Numbered from the stretch's first letter, positions 41,101-50,039 are shown. The stretch: DNA of 64,000 nucleotides from Shinella sp. WSJ-2 (GCF_003432075.1 NZ_QWBU01000002.1:1-64000), one strand, 5' to 3'. Notes: generated by a model not told the origin, from the sequence alone. Made by a program: numbers and translations.

Positions 41101-41386
41101 AGGTGACGGTCAGCGTCAGCACGCCGTCCGACGTCGCCTGGCTGTTCATGTAGAGCATGTCCTCGACGCCGTTGATCTGCTCTTCGAGCGGGGTCGCGAC
41201 GGTCTCGGAAATGACGACGGGATTGGCGCCGGGATAGACGGCGCGCACCACGATAGAGGGCGGCACGACCTCGGGATATTCGGAAATCGGCAGCGATCGC
41301 ATGCCGATCAGGCCGGCGACCACGATAAGGATCGACAGCACACCGGCAAAGACCGGGCGATCGATGAAGAAACGGGAGATGTTCAT
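38189..41386 (-). CDS. RND efflux pump inner-membrane transporter (AcrB/MexB type)
   Basis: A 1065-residue resistance-nodulation-division transporter with a 12-helix layout and two large periplasmic loops. Landmarks are the N-terminal NISRFFIDRPVFAGVLSI, the proton-relay helix GLVLAIGIVVDDAIVVVENVER in the middle, and GLSAKNAILIVEFARE in the second half. It exports hydrophobic compounds by proton antiport together with the adaptor gene upstream; no outer-membrane channel gene is in the window. Upstream in-frame ATGs exist, but the family N terminus starts at 41386. Related to rhizobial BepE/BepG pumps. Confidence 0.94.
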   Translation of the reverse strand: MNISRFFIDRPVFAGVLSILIVVAGLIGMRSLPISEYPEVVPPSIVVRAVYPGANPVVISETVATPLEEQINGVEDMLYMNSQATSDGVLTLTVTFKLGTDPDKAQQLVQNRVSQAEPRLPAEVRALGVTTVKSSPDFIMVVNLVSTTDRYDVTYLRNYATLNIKDRLARIEGAGQVQVFGAGDYAMRVWIDPQKAAEHALAASDISNAIREQNVQAAAGIIGASPTPNDVNLQLNVNAQGRLRTPEEFGNIIVKTGASGEITRLRDVARVELGAADYTLRSLLDGQPAVAIAVLQAPGSNAIEIADNVRATMDQLQLAMPDGVKYEIVYDTTEFVRASIDKVVDTLLEAIALVVLVVIVFLQTWRASIIPLLAVPVSIIGTFAVMYAFGFSVNALTLFGLVLAIGIVVDDAIVVVENVERTIENGLSPREATYRAMREVSGPIIAIALVLVAVFVPLAFISGLSGQFYRQFALTIAISTVISAINSLTLSPALAALLLKDHHAPKDWLTRLMDGLFGWFFRGFNRVFNAAGNGYGRTIGGLVTRKSLVMIVYLALVGATYTVFNAVPGGFVPAQDKQYLVGFAQLPDGATLDRTEDVIKKMSDIALAQPGVAHAIAFPGLSINGFTIGSNSGIVFAVLDDFEERKTPDLSGGAIAMQLNQKFAGIQDAFIAMFPPPPVNGLGTTGGFKLQIEDRAGLGYGALNEATQAFLGKAYQTPELAGLFSSFQINVPQLYADLDRAKAQQLGVRVTDVFETLQIYLGSLYVNDFNAFGRTYSVRVQADSAFRAKPEDIGQLKVRSQSGEMIPLAALLKVDATTGPERTTRYNGFLAADINGGPAPGFSSGQAQAAVEKIAAETLPAGIDFEWTDLTYQQILAGNSSIYVFPLALLLVYLVLAAQYESLTLPIAIIMIVPMGVLAALAGVWYTGGDNNVFTQIGLVVLVGLSAKNAILIVEFARELEFEGRTPMQAAIEASRLRLRPILMTSMAFIMGVVPLVLSTGAGSEMRAAMGLAVFSGMIGVTFFGIFMTPVFYVLLRRLAGNRPLVQHGRSTMADDGEGVPAVQH

Positions 41387-41508
41387 GTTAGCACCCTCTC
41401 CAGGATGAAATTCGGACGAACGGCCCTGTCCGGCGGGCAAGGCTCCGCCGGCGGACATTGATTTGCTGGGTTACGGGGCAGGGCGCGCCAGCGCCCCGCC
41501 GGCCGCCG

Positions 41509-42699
41509 TTACTTCACGGAGGCGACGCTTTCCTGTTCCTGCGGATCGACCACGACGCCCGGGCGCACGCGCTGCAGGCCGTTGACGACGACCTTGTCGC
41601 CGTTGGAGAGCCCGCTTTCGACGATGCGCTCGCCGCCCGAAAGGCTGCCGAGCACGATCGGCCGGTAGGTGACCTTGTTGTCCTTGTCGACGACGAAGAC
41701 GAACTTCTTGTCCTGGTCGGTGCCGACGGCCCTCTCGCTGACGAGGATCTTGCTCTCGGGCTTCGGCTCGCCCATGCGGATGCGCACGAACTGGCCGGGG
41801 ATCAGCCTGCCGCCGGGATTGTCGAAGACGGCGCGCACCGTGATGGTGCCGCTGGCGGCATCCACCTCGTTGCCGATGAGCTGGAGCTTGCCGCGGATCG
41901 GCGTCCCCTCGTCGGCGAGCGTGCCAACTTCGACCGGAATCTGCTCGATTGGCTGGAGCGCACCGTCGGAGGCGGGTAGCGCTGCGAGGGCTGCGGCGAC
42001 GATCTCCTCGCTGACATTGAAGCCGGCATAGATCGGATCGACGGACACCAGCGTCGTCAGCGCCGGGGAGGCCGAGCCGCCGGCGACGAGGTTGCCGGTG
42101 GTAATCTCCACCTTGCCGACACGGCCGGAGACCGGCGCGCGGACCTTGGTATAGCTCAATTCCAGCTTGGCGGCGTCGAGTGCGGCCTGCGCCGTCTTGA
42201 GGCTCGCCTGAGCCTCGGAGAGGGCGTTCTGGCGTTGGTCGATATCGCTCTGCGAGACGCTGTTGCTGTGGGCGAGGCGTTCGCCGCGCTCGAGCTGGGT
42301 CTTGGCAAGTTTGACGCGGGCCTCAGCCGAGGCATATTGCCCCTCGGCCTGGGTAACCGCGGTCTTGAAGGGCTGAGGATCGATCGTGAAGAGCAGGTCG
42401 CCGGCCTTCACCAGCGCACCCTCGCGAAAATCGACGGACTGGATGGCGCCGGCGACGCGCGAGCGGATCTGAACGCGGTCGATGGCTTCCAGGCGTCCGG
42501 AAAATTCCTGCCACGTCACGACATTCTTGTTTTCAACGACGGCCACGGTGACCGGCACGGCAGGCACTTCGGCCGTCGCCGCCGCTTCCGCCTTTGCGGG
42601 CTTGCTCGGGACCTGAACCATCAGGGCGGCGCCGAAAATGGACGCAGCCAAACCCAGGCCGGTGCCCGTGAGGGCCCAGCGTTTGCGCTTCGATAGCAT
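41509..42699 (-). CDS. RND pump periplasmic adaptor (membrane fusion protein)
   Basis: A 396-residue adaptor with an N-terminal membrane anchor/signal (LGLAASIFGAALMV), a lipoyl/barrel-sandwich motif (GRLEAIDRVQIRSRVAGAIQSVDF and APVSGRVGKVEITTGNLV), an alpha-helical hairpin of about residues 115-165 between the lipoyl halves, and a C-terminal beta-barrel. It bridges the RND transporter to an outer-membrane TolC-like channel. It lies 122 bases above the pump gene and 49 below the hydrolase gene, in one unit. Confidence 0.92.
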   Translation of the reverse strand: MLSKRKRWALTGTGLGLAASIFGAALMVQVPSKPAKAEAAATAEVPAVPVTVAVVENKNVVTWQEFSGRLEAIDRVQIRSRVAGAIQSVDFREGALVKAGDLLFTIDPQPFKTAVTQAEGQYASAEARVKLAKTQLERGERLAHSNSVSQSDIDQRQNALSEAQASLKTAQAALDAAKLELSYTKVRAPVSGRVGKVEITTGNLVAGGSASPALTTLVSVDPIYAGFNVSEEIVAAALAALPASDGALQPIEQIPVEVGTLADEGTPIRGKLQLIGNEVDAASGTITVRAVFDNPGGRLIPGQFVRIRMGEPKPESKILVSERAVGTDQDKKFVFVVDKDNKVTYRPIVLGSLSGGERIVESGLSNGDKVVVNGLQRVRPGVVVDPQEQESVASVK

Positions 42700-42748
42700 T
42701 GTTTTCTCCTTGTGGCCTCAGGCCACGCTATGCTTGGGTTCCGTAAAA

Positions 42749-43546
42749 TCAGTGAATTCTAATATTTTGAACAAAACCGGAAAACTGGCTGGCAAGGCTG
42801 CTGGCCCAGGGCCCGGTTCCATTGGATGTCCCGCTGTAAATTGTCGGCCAGCCTGTTCCTGCGGGAAGGACATGCTGCTGAACTTTGACGCCGGCCTGAG
42901 AGAGGCGATCGGCGTAACCCAGCGCCTCGTCGTGCAGCGGATCGTCCGCCGCCGTCAGGACGAGCGCCGGGGCAAGACCGGAAAGACGCGAACACAGGCA
43001 GGGCGCGGCATAGGGGTGGCACACACCGCCGCTGAGATAGTGACTCCAACCATCCGCCCAGCGCTGGCGCATGCCGATCGCGTCTGCCTCGCGGAAGGAG
43101 CGGCTGGCCATGAAGGGATCGAGCAGCGGCGAAAGCAGCACCTGGCCGTCGAGTTCGTCGGCGAAGTGGTCGCGCGCCTTCAGCGCCACGCCGGCCGCGA
43201 TATTGCCGCCCGCCTCCTCGCCGCCGATGAGGAGCGGCGATTTGCGATCTCCGAGGCCGGCGCGCTTTTTGGCGAGGTAGGAGAAGATCGAGAAACCGAC
43301 TTCCAGCGGTTTGGGGAAGATGCCGCCGCCGAGCGCATTGTAGTCAGGCACGGCGACGATGGCGCCGGTCGAGGCGATGCATTCGGCAAGCGGGCAATGT
43401 TTGAGCCCAGTTTCCGTGAAGGCGCCGCCGTGGAAATAGAGCAGGACGGGCGCGCCCTTGGCATATTCGGCGCCCTGATAGACGCGCACCGACACGGGGC
43501 CGATGGCCACCTTGTCGAACGTCATATCCTTGATCTCTACGGGCAT
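42749..43546 (-). CDS. Alpha/beta-hydrolase-fold protein with degenerate catalytic site
   Basis: A 265-residue protein of the hormone-sensitive-lipase-like alpha/beta hydrolase group. The oxyanion motif HGG is present at residues 39-41 (LLYFHGGAF), and the acid is in TAADDPLHDEA. The nucleophile motif, normally G-D-S-A-G-G-N, reads G-E-E-A-G-G-N (residues 109-115), so the serine is a glutamate (Glu111). The expected late His-Gly-Phe reads TGW. An esterase activity is therefore doubtful. It is first in the unit with the efflux adaptor and pump and diverges from the LysR gene. It may bind a pump substrate rather than hydrolyse it. Confidence 0.78.
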   Translation of the reverse strand: MPVEIKDMTFDKVAIGPVSVRVYQGAEYAKGAPVLLYFHGGAFTETGLKHCPLAECIASTGAIVAVPDYNALGGGIFPKPLEVGFSIFSYLAKKRAGLGDRKSPLLIGGEEAGGNIAAGVALKARDHFADELDGQVLLSPLLDPFMASRSFREADAIGMRQRWADGWSHYLSGGVCHPYAAPCLCSRLSGLAPALVLTAADDPLHDEALGYADRLSQAGVKVQQHVLPAGTGWPTIYSGTSNGTGPWASSLASQFSGFVQNIRIH

Positions 43547-43689
43547 CGATCTTGTCCTATGGACCGCTTGGAAATAAGCTGGTCCCTCACCATTTATATC
43601 GTCAGTCACTTTGCCCAGATAAGTGTGGTAAAACGGATTTCACTGTCCAAAATTTCGAACAATCATAGCTTCCAACGTGGGAATGTTCC

Positions 43690-44610
43690 ATGGATCAGCT
43701 TTCTGCGATGCGCGTCTTCCTCCGTGTGGTGGAGACGGGCAGCTTCACCGGCGCTTCCGCCGCGCTCGGCATGCCCAAGGCGACCGTCAGCAACCTGATT
43801 CAGAATCTCGAAACGCACCTTCAGACCAAACTGCTCAACCGCACCACGCGCCGCGTCATGGTCACGACGGACGGCGCGCTTTACTACGAGCGGGCAAATC
43901 AGATCGTCACCGAGATCGACGAGCTGGACGGCAGTCTTTCGCACTCCCGCATGAGCCCGAGCGGGCGCCTGCGCGTGGAAATGTCGGGGGCCTTCGCGGA
44001 TCTGCTGATCATTCCCGAACTCAATGATTTCCATGAGAAATATCCCGATATCAACGTCGATCTCGGGGTGGGCGACCGCACCGTGGATTATCTGGCGGAG
44101 AATGTCGACTGCGCGTTGCGCGCGGGCTCGCCGGGCAATGCCTCGCTGATTGCGCGTCGTGTTGGGGAGATGGGCCTGGTGGCCTGTGCTGCGCCCGCCT
44201 ATATCGAACGCTTCGGCATGCCCGAGCATCCCTCCGACCTGGAAGCGGCGCATCACTGCGTGAACTACTTCCTGGCTCAGATCAACCGCATCATGCCCTT
44301 CGAATTCACGCGGGATGGCGAGACGCTGGAAATCAACAGCCGCTACATTCTCTCGGTCAACGATGCGCGCAGCTATCTGGCCGCAGCGCTGTCGGGGCTT
44401 GGTGTCGCGCCGCTTGCCTGTTTCATGGCGCGCGAACCCATTGCAAGAGGACAGCTCGTCCCAGTGCTGGCCGACTGGCATATCGAGCCGGTCCCGCTCT
44501 ACATCGTCTATCCGCCGAACCGGCACCTCAGCAACAAGGTGCGCGTCTTTGTTGATTGGGTCGTGCGGCTTTTGGCGCGGACGGAGCTGACCGGCGTCGG
44601 CAAGCCCTGA
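43690..44610 (+). CDS. LysR-family transcription regulator
   Basis: A 306-residue LysR regulator. The N-terminal winged helix (MRVFLRVVETGSFTGASAALGMPKATVSNLIQNLE) is followed by the effector-binding domain (SGRLRVEMSG, VNDARSYLAAALSGLGVAPLACFM). It diverges from the hydrolase-adaptor-RND unit across a gap of about 140 bases, so it most likely controls that unit and itself. The inducer is unknown. It ends 4 bases before the convergent RuBisCO-like gene. Confidence 0.9.
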   Translation: MDQLSAMRVFLRVVETGSFTGASAALGMPKATVSNLIQNLETHLQTKLLNRTTRRVMVTTDGALYYERANQIVTEIDELDGSLSHSRMSPSGRLRVEMSGAFADLLIIPELNDFHEKYPDINVDLGVGDRTVDYLAENVDCALRAGSPGNASLIARRVGEMGLVACAAPAYIERFGMPEHPSDLEAAHHCVNYFLAQINRIMPFEFTRDGETLEINSRYILSVNDARSYLAAALSGLGVAPLACFMAREPIARGQLVPVLADWHIEPVPLYIVYPPNRHLSNKVRVFVDWVVRLLARTELTGVGKP

Positions 44611-44614
44611 CGCT

Positions 44615-45733
44615 TCAATCTTCGACGGCGGCGACCAGACGTTTGCAGGCGCCGACGAGGTCCGGTTCGGAGAGCAACGCACCGCCGACGAGATACATGA
44701 CGTCATTGCCATAGGCGTCACGCATCTCGGGGATGCGGGCAAAGGTCATGCCGCCGCCGGGGGCCGCGACGATGGCCTTCGGACCGCCCATATCCACGGC
44801 GCAGGCCTTTGCGATCGACTGGCATTCTTCACGCGTGAAGCCGAAGCGGCCACCGAAATTCGGATAGACCACGGCATCGGCGCCCATCAGGCGGTGCAGC
44901 GTGCCGAAGAAGGCGCGGTGCGAGAAGCCGCAATCGGGCGAGACGACATTGGCGCCGGAAAAAGCCGGGTGCGAGACGATCGGCAGGGAAAAATCCGGAT
45001 CGGTGGCGAGCGTGCGCACGATGTCGTAGCCGGCGAGCGCCGGTGCGATCATCACGCCGCCGGCGCCAAGCTCCTGCGCCTGCTTCGCACGCTCGATCAT
45101 GGCGGTGGCGGGGCCGGTGATGTTGGGCACGAAGCTCGTTTTGCCGCCGCTCTTCGCATTCGCTTCGCCGACCGCCTGGATGCAGGCCTTCAGCCGTTCG
45201 TCGAACGGCGCGGTCTTCTGGTCGACAAGGCCGTGGTCGTCCTTCACGAAATGCATGCCGCCGAGCGCGAAATCATGGGCGAGGCGTGCAAGCTGTGCGG
45301 TCGATAGGCCGACCGGCTTGATGGCCGACATCAGAAGCGGCTTTTCGCCGATGCCGGCGCGAGCGCGCAGGCCGGCAATGCCGTGGCGCGGCCCTTTGCA
45401 GAGATCAAGGAGACCGGGCGAGAGACCGATATCCTCGACCTTCAGGCCCGGCTTGATCGAGCTGTTGCCGAAGACAATATTGAGGAATTGCAGGAAATCG
45501 CCGCCGACATCGTCCTCCGAATAGGAGATCGCAGCGACAAAGCCTGGCCGGCCCTCGATATCCCTCTGCAGACTTTCCAGTCGGCCGAGGATTTCATCCT
45601 CGACATAGCCCTTTGGCACGACGTTGCGCGGGATTTCTACGGTCTGTTCCAGCGCGATGTCGAGCGCACGCGCCTTGGCCTCCGCCTCGTCGGCGGCGCG
45701 CACGAAATAGGTGACCGTGAAGCGCGGTGCCAT
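44615..45733 (-). CDS. RuBisCO-like protein (form IV)
   Basis: A 372-residue RuBisCO-like protein, shorter than true RuBisCO large chains. Lys139 (SAIKPVG) matches the catalytic Lys175 of spinach RuBisCO. Lys164-Asp165-Asp166 (HFVKDDH) keeps the carbamylated lysine and one metal aspartate, but His167 replaces Glu204. Loop 6 has Arg296 (YPNFGGRF) where Lys334 should be. Carbon fixation is therefore excluded. Known RuBisCO-like proteins enolise or isomerise methylthioribulose-1-phosphate or act on apionate-type sugars. It is last in an operon with mtnK and mtnA, so a 5-modified ribulose phosphate is the likely substrate. Its start overlaps the transketolase stop (TGATG). Confidence 0.9.
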   Translation of the reverse strand: MAPRFTVTYFVRAADEAEAKARALDIALEQTVEIPRNVVPKGYVEDEILGRLESLQRDIEGRPGFVAAISYSEDDVGGDFLQFLNIVFGNSSIKPGLKVEDIGLSPGLLDLCKGPRHGIAGLRARAGIGEKPLLMSAIKPVGLSTAQLARLAHDFALGGMHFVKDDHGLVDQKTAPFDERLKACIQAVGEANAKSGGKTSFVPNITGPATAMIERAKQAQELGAGGVMIAPALAGYDIVRTLATDPDFSLPIVSHPAFSGANVVSPDCGFSHRAFFGTLHRLMGADAVVYPNFGGRFGFTREECQSIAKACAVDMGGPKAIVAAPGGGMTFARIPEMRDAYGNDVMYLVGGALLSEPDLVGACKRLVAAVED

Positions 45734-46734
45734 CAGAGCGCCTCAGCCTTTTGGGCGGAATGCACGTGGTCGAGACGCACTTCCGCCAGCTCCTCCTCGC
45801 CGATGCCAAGGGGTTTGCCGACGAGGCTTTCGATGGCCGCGACCAGCGCGCCGGCGTCGAGGCCGTATTTCTTCATGAGATAGGGTTTCGAGGCTCCGTG
45901 CGCGAAGGTGTCGTTGAGGCCGAGGCGCTTCAGGCGAATGCCGAGTCCTTCCTCCGCGAGGATTTCCGCGACCAGCGAGCCGAGGCCACCGACGATCGTG
46001 TGGTTCTCCAGCGTGACCACGCCCTTCTTGCCACGCGCGGCTTTCAGGAGGCCGTCACGGTCGAAGGGTTTCAGCGTCGAGGCATGCAGATGGTGGACGC
46101 CGATGCCGCGCGCCGCGATTGGCCCGGTAGCGCGCAACGCCTCTTCCGTGCACACACCGGAGGAGACGACGAGGATGTCGTCGCCCTCAGAGAGTGTGCG
46201 CAGCTTGTTGAACTCGAAAGGCGTCGAGAACAGGCGTGGTACCTCGCCACGCAGGATGCGGACATAGACCGGACCGTCGATGCTGTCGGCGACCTCCAGC
46301 ACGGTCTCGACTTCGGTGGCATCGCCCGTTTCGAGGATCGTCATGTTCGGCACGGCGCGCAGCACCGCGATGTCCTCAATGGCCTGATGCGTGATGCCGC
46401 CCGGCGTGGTGATACCGGGCAGAAAGCCCATCAGCCGGACCTTGCGGTTGGAATAGGCGATCGAGTTGATCAGCTGGTCATAGGGCCGGCGGTAGAGGAA
46501 CACCGAGAAGGTGTGGATGAACGGCCGGAAGCCCTGCATGGCAAGCCCGCCGGCGAAGGACAGCATGTTCTGCTCGGCCATACCGAGCGACAGGAACTGG
46601 TCCGGATGCCGGTCACGAAAACCGTCGACCTCGCAGGAGGAGGTGAGATCGGCCGACAGGCAGAGGACTTCGGGACGTGCGGTGGCGAAGGCCTCGAAGG
46701 CTTTGGCGTAGGGGCGGTTGACGATTTCGACCAT
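45733..46734 (-). CDS. Transketolase-like enzyme, C-terminal subunit
   Basis: A 333-residue protein equal to the pyrimidine-binding and C-terminal domains of transketolase. Glu54 in LGMAEQNMLSFAGG activates thiamine diphosphate, and RPYDQLINSIAY follows. It must pair with the separately encoded N-terminal subunit, 2 bases upstream. Split transketolases of this kind are found in several sugar pathways. In this operon it could transfer or release a two-carbon unit from the RuBisCO-like protein's product, or act like a DXP-synthase-type enzyme; this is inference. Confidence 0.88.
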   Translation of the reverse strand: MVEIVNRPYAKAFEAFATARPEVLCLSADLTSSCEVDGFRDRHPDQFLSLGMAEQNMLSFAGGLAMQGFRPFIHTFSVFLYRRPYDQLINSIAYSNRKVRLMGFLPGITTPGGITHQAIEDIAVLRAVPNMTILETGDATEVETVLEVADSIDGPVYVRILRGEVPRLFSTPFEFNKLRTLSEGDDILVVSSGVCTEEALRATGPIAARGIGVHHLHASTLKPFDRDGLLKAARGKKGVVTLENHTIVGGLGSLVAEILAEEGLGIRLKRLGLNDTFAHGASKPYLMKKYGLDAGALVAAIESLVGKPLGIGEEELAEVRLDHVHSAQKAEAL

Positions 46735-46736
46735 GG

Positions 46737-47672
46737 TCAGGCCCCTTCCATCGCGGTGAGATCGATGCCGAGTTCGGCGGCCAGAGCGTCGCGCATTTCC
46801 AGCCGCTCCTCGGCGCTCTTGAAGCGCACATAGTGCAGGCGCGGAAAGCGTTTCTTCAGGAAGCCCATGCCCTGATAGGGCGAGGTGTTGGCGAGGATGA
46901 CGAGCGGCTTGCCGGGTTCGGCACTTTCAGCGGCTTCGCTGAGCGCGCCGAGATCATGGCCATCCACCGAGCGGCAGGTGACGCCGAACGCAGCGACGCG
47001 CGAGGCGAGATCGCCGAGATCGAGAACCGAGGACATGGCGCCGTCGCATTGCTGGCGATTCACGTCGACAATGACGCGGATATTGTCGATCCTGTGATAG
47101 CTCATCGCCGCAAGGCATTCCCAGGTCTGGCCCTCCTGGAATTCGCCGTCCGACATATAGACCCAGACCTTGCCGGGCTCCTTGTTGCGCAGCCGCGCCC
47201 AGGCGACGCCCGAGGCCATGGAGAGACCCTGCGCGAGCGAGCCCGTCGTCACTTCCATGCCCGGGCTGTGCTCGGCGCCGATCATCTCGACCGAGCCGCC
47301 GTCCTTGTTGAAATGGTCGAGCGCGTGTTCGTCCATGCGGCCGGTCTCGATCAGCGCGGAATAGATGACGAGCGCATAGTGGGCCGGCGAGATGAAGAAG
47401 CGGTCATAATCCGGGCCGACAGGGCCGTGGTAGCCGGCGCCGGTAAAGGCATCCGGATTGTGCGCCGATGGCACGCCGCGAAAGGGCAGCGGCACCTTCG
47501 GCAATGTCGGTTCGCCGAGCTTCAGCACCTCGTTATAGAGCAGCGCAAGGCTTTCGGCGGCCGAGCAGGCCTGGCTGAGATAGCCGCCATTGTGCTTCAT
47601 CGTGTGGAAGAACACGCGGCGGCGGATGCCGAGCGCGATCTCCTCGGTGGATTTCCGGTTGGGCAGGCTCAT
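46737..47672 (-). CDS. Transketolase-like enzyme, N-terminal (TPP-binding) subunit
   Basis: A 311-residue protein equal to the N-terminal diphosphate-binding domain of transketolase. The thiamine-diphosphate motif is SDGEFQEGQTWECLAAMSYH (from residue 174) ending with VDVNRQQ (Asn205), and substrate-side histidines are in HNGGYLSQA and SPAHYALV. It lies 2 bases upstream of the C-terminal subunit and 4 bases below mtnA. Confidence 0.88.
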   Translation of the reverse strand: MSLPNRKSTEEIALGIRRRVFFHTMKHNGGYLSQACSAAESLALLYNEVLKLGEPTLPKVPLPFRGVPSAHNPDAFTGAGYHGPVGPDYDRFFISPAHYALVIYSALIETGRMDEHALDHFNKDGGSVEMIGAEHSPGMEVTTGSLAQGLSMASGVAWARLRNKEPGKVWVYMSDGEFQEGQTWECLAAMSYHRIDNIRVIVDVNRQQCDGAMSSVLDLGDLASRVAAFGVTCRSVDGHDLGALSEAAESAEPGKPLVILANTSPYQGMGFLKKRFPRLHYVRFKSAEERLEMRDALAAELGIDLTAMEGA

Positions 47673-47676
47673 CGTC

Positions 47677-48771
47677 TCAGCTCCGTTCCGGGAAGAGCGC
47701 CTTCAGGCCCTCGGGCGAGGGCGTCGCGATGCCGCGCTCGGTGATGAGGCCGGTGATGAGGCGGGCGGGCGTGACGTCGAAGGCGGGGTTGGCGGCGGGG
47801 CTGCCCTCCGGCGAGATGCGCACGCTGGCAATTGAGCCATCGGCGGCGCGGCCCTGGACGAAGCTCACCTCGTCGGCGGTGCGCTCCTCGATCGGTATTT
47901 CCTTCACGCCGTCATGCACCGTCCAGTCGATGGTGGGCGAGGGCAGCGCGACGTAGAAGGGCACGTCGTTGTCGCGCGCGGCAAGCGCCTTCAGATAGGT
48001 GCCGATCTTGTTGCAGACGTCGCCGTTCGCCGTGGTGCGGTCGGTGCCGACGATCACCATGTCGATATCGCCGTGCTGCATCAGGTGGCCGCCGGCATTG
48101 TCGACGATCAGCGTGTGCGGCACGCCATGGCCGTTCATCTCCCAGGCGGTGAGATAGGCGCCCTGGTTGCGCGGACGCGTCTCGTCGACATAGATATGGA
48201 CGGGTATGCCCGCCTCGACCGCCATGTAGATCGGCGCGGTCGCGGTGCCGTAATCGACGGTCGCAAGCCAGCCGGCATTGCAATGGGTGAGGATGCGCAC
48301 GGGCTCGCCGGGCTTCTTCTTCGCGGCGATCTTGCGGATGACGTCGAGGCCGTTGGCGCCGATGGCACGGTTGAGCTCGACATCCTCTTCCGCGATCTCG
48401 GCGGCGCGCGCATAGGCGGCGGCAGCGCGTTCGCCTTCTGGCAACGGGCGAAGATGATCGCGCATCGCATTCAGCGCCCAGCGCAGGTTGATGGCGGTCG
48501 GGCGGGTCTCGTTCAGCTCTTCCCAGACGGCATCGAGATGGGCATCGGACGGGTCCTTGGCCATGGCAATGGCGATACCGTAAGCGGCAGTAACGCCGAT
48601 CAGCGGCGCGCCGCGCACCCACATGTCCCTGATGGCGACGGCGACATCGGCGACGGTCTTCAGCGTGACCACGCGGAATTCATGCGGCAGCCAGCGCTGG
48701 TCGATGATGTCGACGGCGCGGCCGTCCTCGTTCAGCCAGATCGTATGGTAGTGTCGTTCTCCGACTTTCAC
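47677..48771 (-). CDS. mtnA: 5-methylthioribose-1-phosphate isomerase MtnA
   Basis: A 364-residue MtnA/eIF2B-alpha-fold isomerase. The catalytic Cys164 is in [17 protein letters not shown] and Asp244 in [18 protein letters not shown]. It converts 5-methylthioribose-1-phosphate (or 5-deoxyribose-1-phosphate) to the ribulose-1-phosphate form. It overlaps mtnK by four bases. MtnB, MtnC, MtnD and MtnP are not in this window, so a complete methionine salvage pathway is not encoded here. Confidence 0.93.
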   Translation of the reverse strand: MKVGERHYHTIWLNEDGRAVDIIDQRWLPHEFRVVTLKTVADVAVAIRDMWVRGAPLIGVTAAYGIAIAMAKDPSDAHLDAVWEELNETRPTAINLRWALNAMRDHLRPLPEGERAAAAYARAAEIAEEDVELNRAIGANGLDVIRKIAAKKKPGEPVRILTHCNAGWLATVDYGTATAPIYMAVEAGIPVHIYVDETRPRNQGAYLTAWEMNGHGVPHTLIVDNAGGHLMQHGDIDMVIVGTDRTTANGDVCNKIGTYLKALAARDNDVPFYVALPSPTIDWTVHDGVKEIPIEERTADEVSFVQGRAADGSIASVRISPEGSPAANPAFDVTPARLITGLITERGIATPSPEGLKALFPERS

Positions 48772-50039
48772 GCGAGGATCTCCTTTTCAAGCCGCTCCAC
48801 CGTCTCGCGGATATCGCGGAGGCTGTGGATGCGCTGCCGGTTGACGGCGAGGTGACGCCCGAACTTCAGCGCCTTGCTTTCGCAGGGCGCGCGGCGGTCG
48901 GGGTCGGCGATGGTTTCGAAATCGGCATTGTGGGCAAGGCCGAGAATGCGGCGATGGATCTCGATGCCGGCAAAGCCCAGCATCTCGCGCCAAATCTCGT
49001 CAATGACGATATTGAGCGCCTGCTCGGCGGCGAGGGGGTCGTTGCGGTCCTCGAAGAGGCTCGCCTGGTAGAGGATGCCCTTGCGCTCGGTGCGCCAGAG
49101 ATGGGAAAATTCCGCGCGGAACGTCTCCCAGAGCGTATCGATCGTGTCGAGCAGGTAGGCACGCATGCTGTCGCGCGCGCCGGGGGAGGTCTCGTGGCCG
49201 GCCTGCGAGAAATAGCTCATCCAGAAATTGGCGATCAGCATGCCGACGTCGAAGCTGATCGGGCCGTAGAAGGCGAATTCCGGGTCGATGACGCGGGTCT
49301 CGTCGTCGGTTACCATGACGGAGCCGGTGTGCAGGTCGCCGTGGCAGAGCGTTTCGGCCTTGGCGGAGAACAGGTGCTTCAGCCGCTGCGCCTCGACCTT
49401 GAGGTCGCGGTCGGCGCGCAGTTCGGCGACGATGGGATCGAGCTGCGGCGTGGTGTGGCGGTTGAGCGCGGCTTCGAAATAGGGATCGGAGAAAACGAGG
49501 TTTTCCGTGATGTCGCAGAGTTCGACATTGTCGGAGAACAGCGCGACATCGGCCTTTTTCTCGCGCGTCACCATGGAGAGGTCGGAGCCGCGGAACAGCG
49601 TGCGGGCGACGAAGAGGCCGAGATCGCGGCCGATCTTCGGCAACTCCCGGCCATCGATCAGCGCGCGGCGCAGGATGACATGCGGCGTCAGGAATTCCAT
49701 GACGATGATCGCCTGCGCCTCGTCGAAGAACAGGACCTCCGGCACCATGCCGGGATCGCGCGCGCCCTGGCGCTTCAGCGCGTGGTATTCGAAGAAGGAG
49801 CGCTTGAGCGGCAGCGGCCAGCTCTCGCCGACGAGGCGCACATAGGGCAGCGCCTGCTTGACGATAACGGCGCCCGTTTCGCCCGTGACGATAAAGACCA
49901 GATTGAGGTTTCCGTCACCGACTTCCTTGATTGTCCAGCGCGCCGAATCGCTTCCGATCCTCTCGGTGAGGGCGGCGTTGCCGCCAAGCCTTTCCGGCAA
50001 TGTCTCGGCGCTCAGCGCCTCGAAGACGGGACTGTTCAT
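48768..50039 (-). CDS. mtnK: 5-methylthioribose kinase MtnK
   Basis: A 423-residue kinase of the aminoglycoside-phosphotransferase fold. The catalytic loop is [13 protein letters not shown], the metal-binding motif [17 protein letters not shown], and an N-terminal lysine [11 protein letters not shown]. It phosphorylates methylthioribose at C1, giving the substrate of MtnA. It is the first gene of the mtnK-mtnA-transketolase-RuBisCO-like operon and diverges from a sugar ABC transporter across an operator-like inverted repeat. Confidence 0.93.
   Translation of the reverse strand: MNSPVFEALSAETLPERLGGNAALTERIGSDSARWTIKEVGDGNLNLVFIVTGETGAVIVKQALPYVRLVGESWPLPLKRSFFEYHALKRQGARDPGMVPEVLFFDEAQAIIVMEFLTPHVILRRALIDGRELPKIGRDLGLFVARTLFRGSDLSMVTREKKADVALFSDNVELCDITENLVFSDPYFEAALNRHTTPQLDPIVAELRADRDLKVEAQRLKHLFSAKAETLCHGDLHTGSVMVTDDETRVIDPEFAFYGPISFDVGMLIANFWMSYFSQAGHETSPGARDSMRAYLLDTIDTLWETFRAEFSHLWRTERKGILYQASLFEDRNDPLAAEQALNIVIDEIWREMLGFAGIEIHRRILGLAHNADFETIADPDRRAPCESKALKFGRHLAVNRQRIHSLRDIRETVERLEKEILA

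Noticed and set aside
38168-41461. An open frame of over 1000 codons on the plus strand opposite the RND pump
   Set aside because: It is an artefact of high GC coding DNA on the other strand: low-complexity, rich in His/Arg/Asp/Gly, with no recognisable domain, whereas the minus strand encodes a full AcrB-type pump.
44615-45733. Carbon-fixing RuBisCO
   Set aside because: The metal-binding glutamate and loop-6 lysine are replaced, no phosphoribulokinase or small subunit is present, and the length is that of a RuBisCO-like protein.
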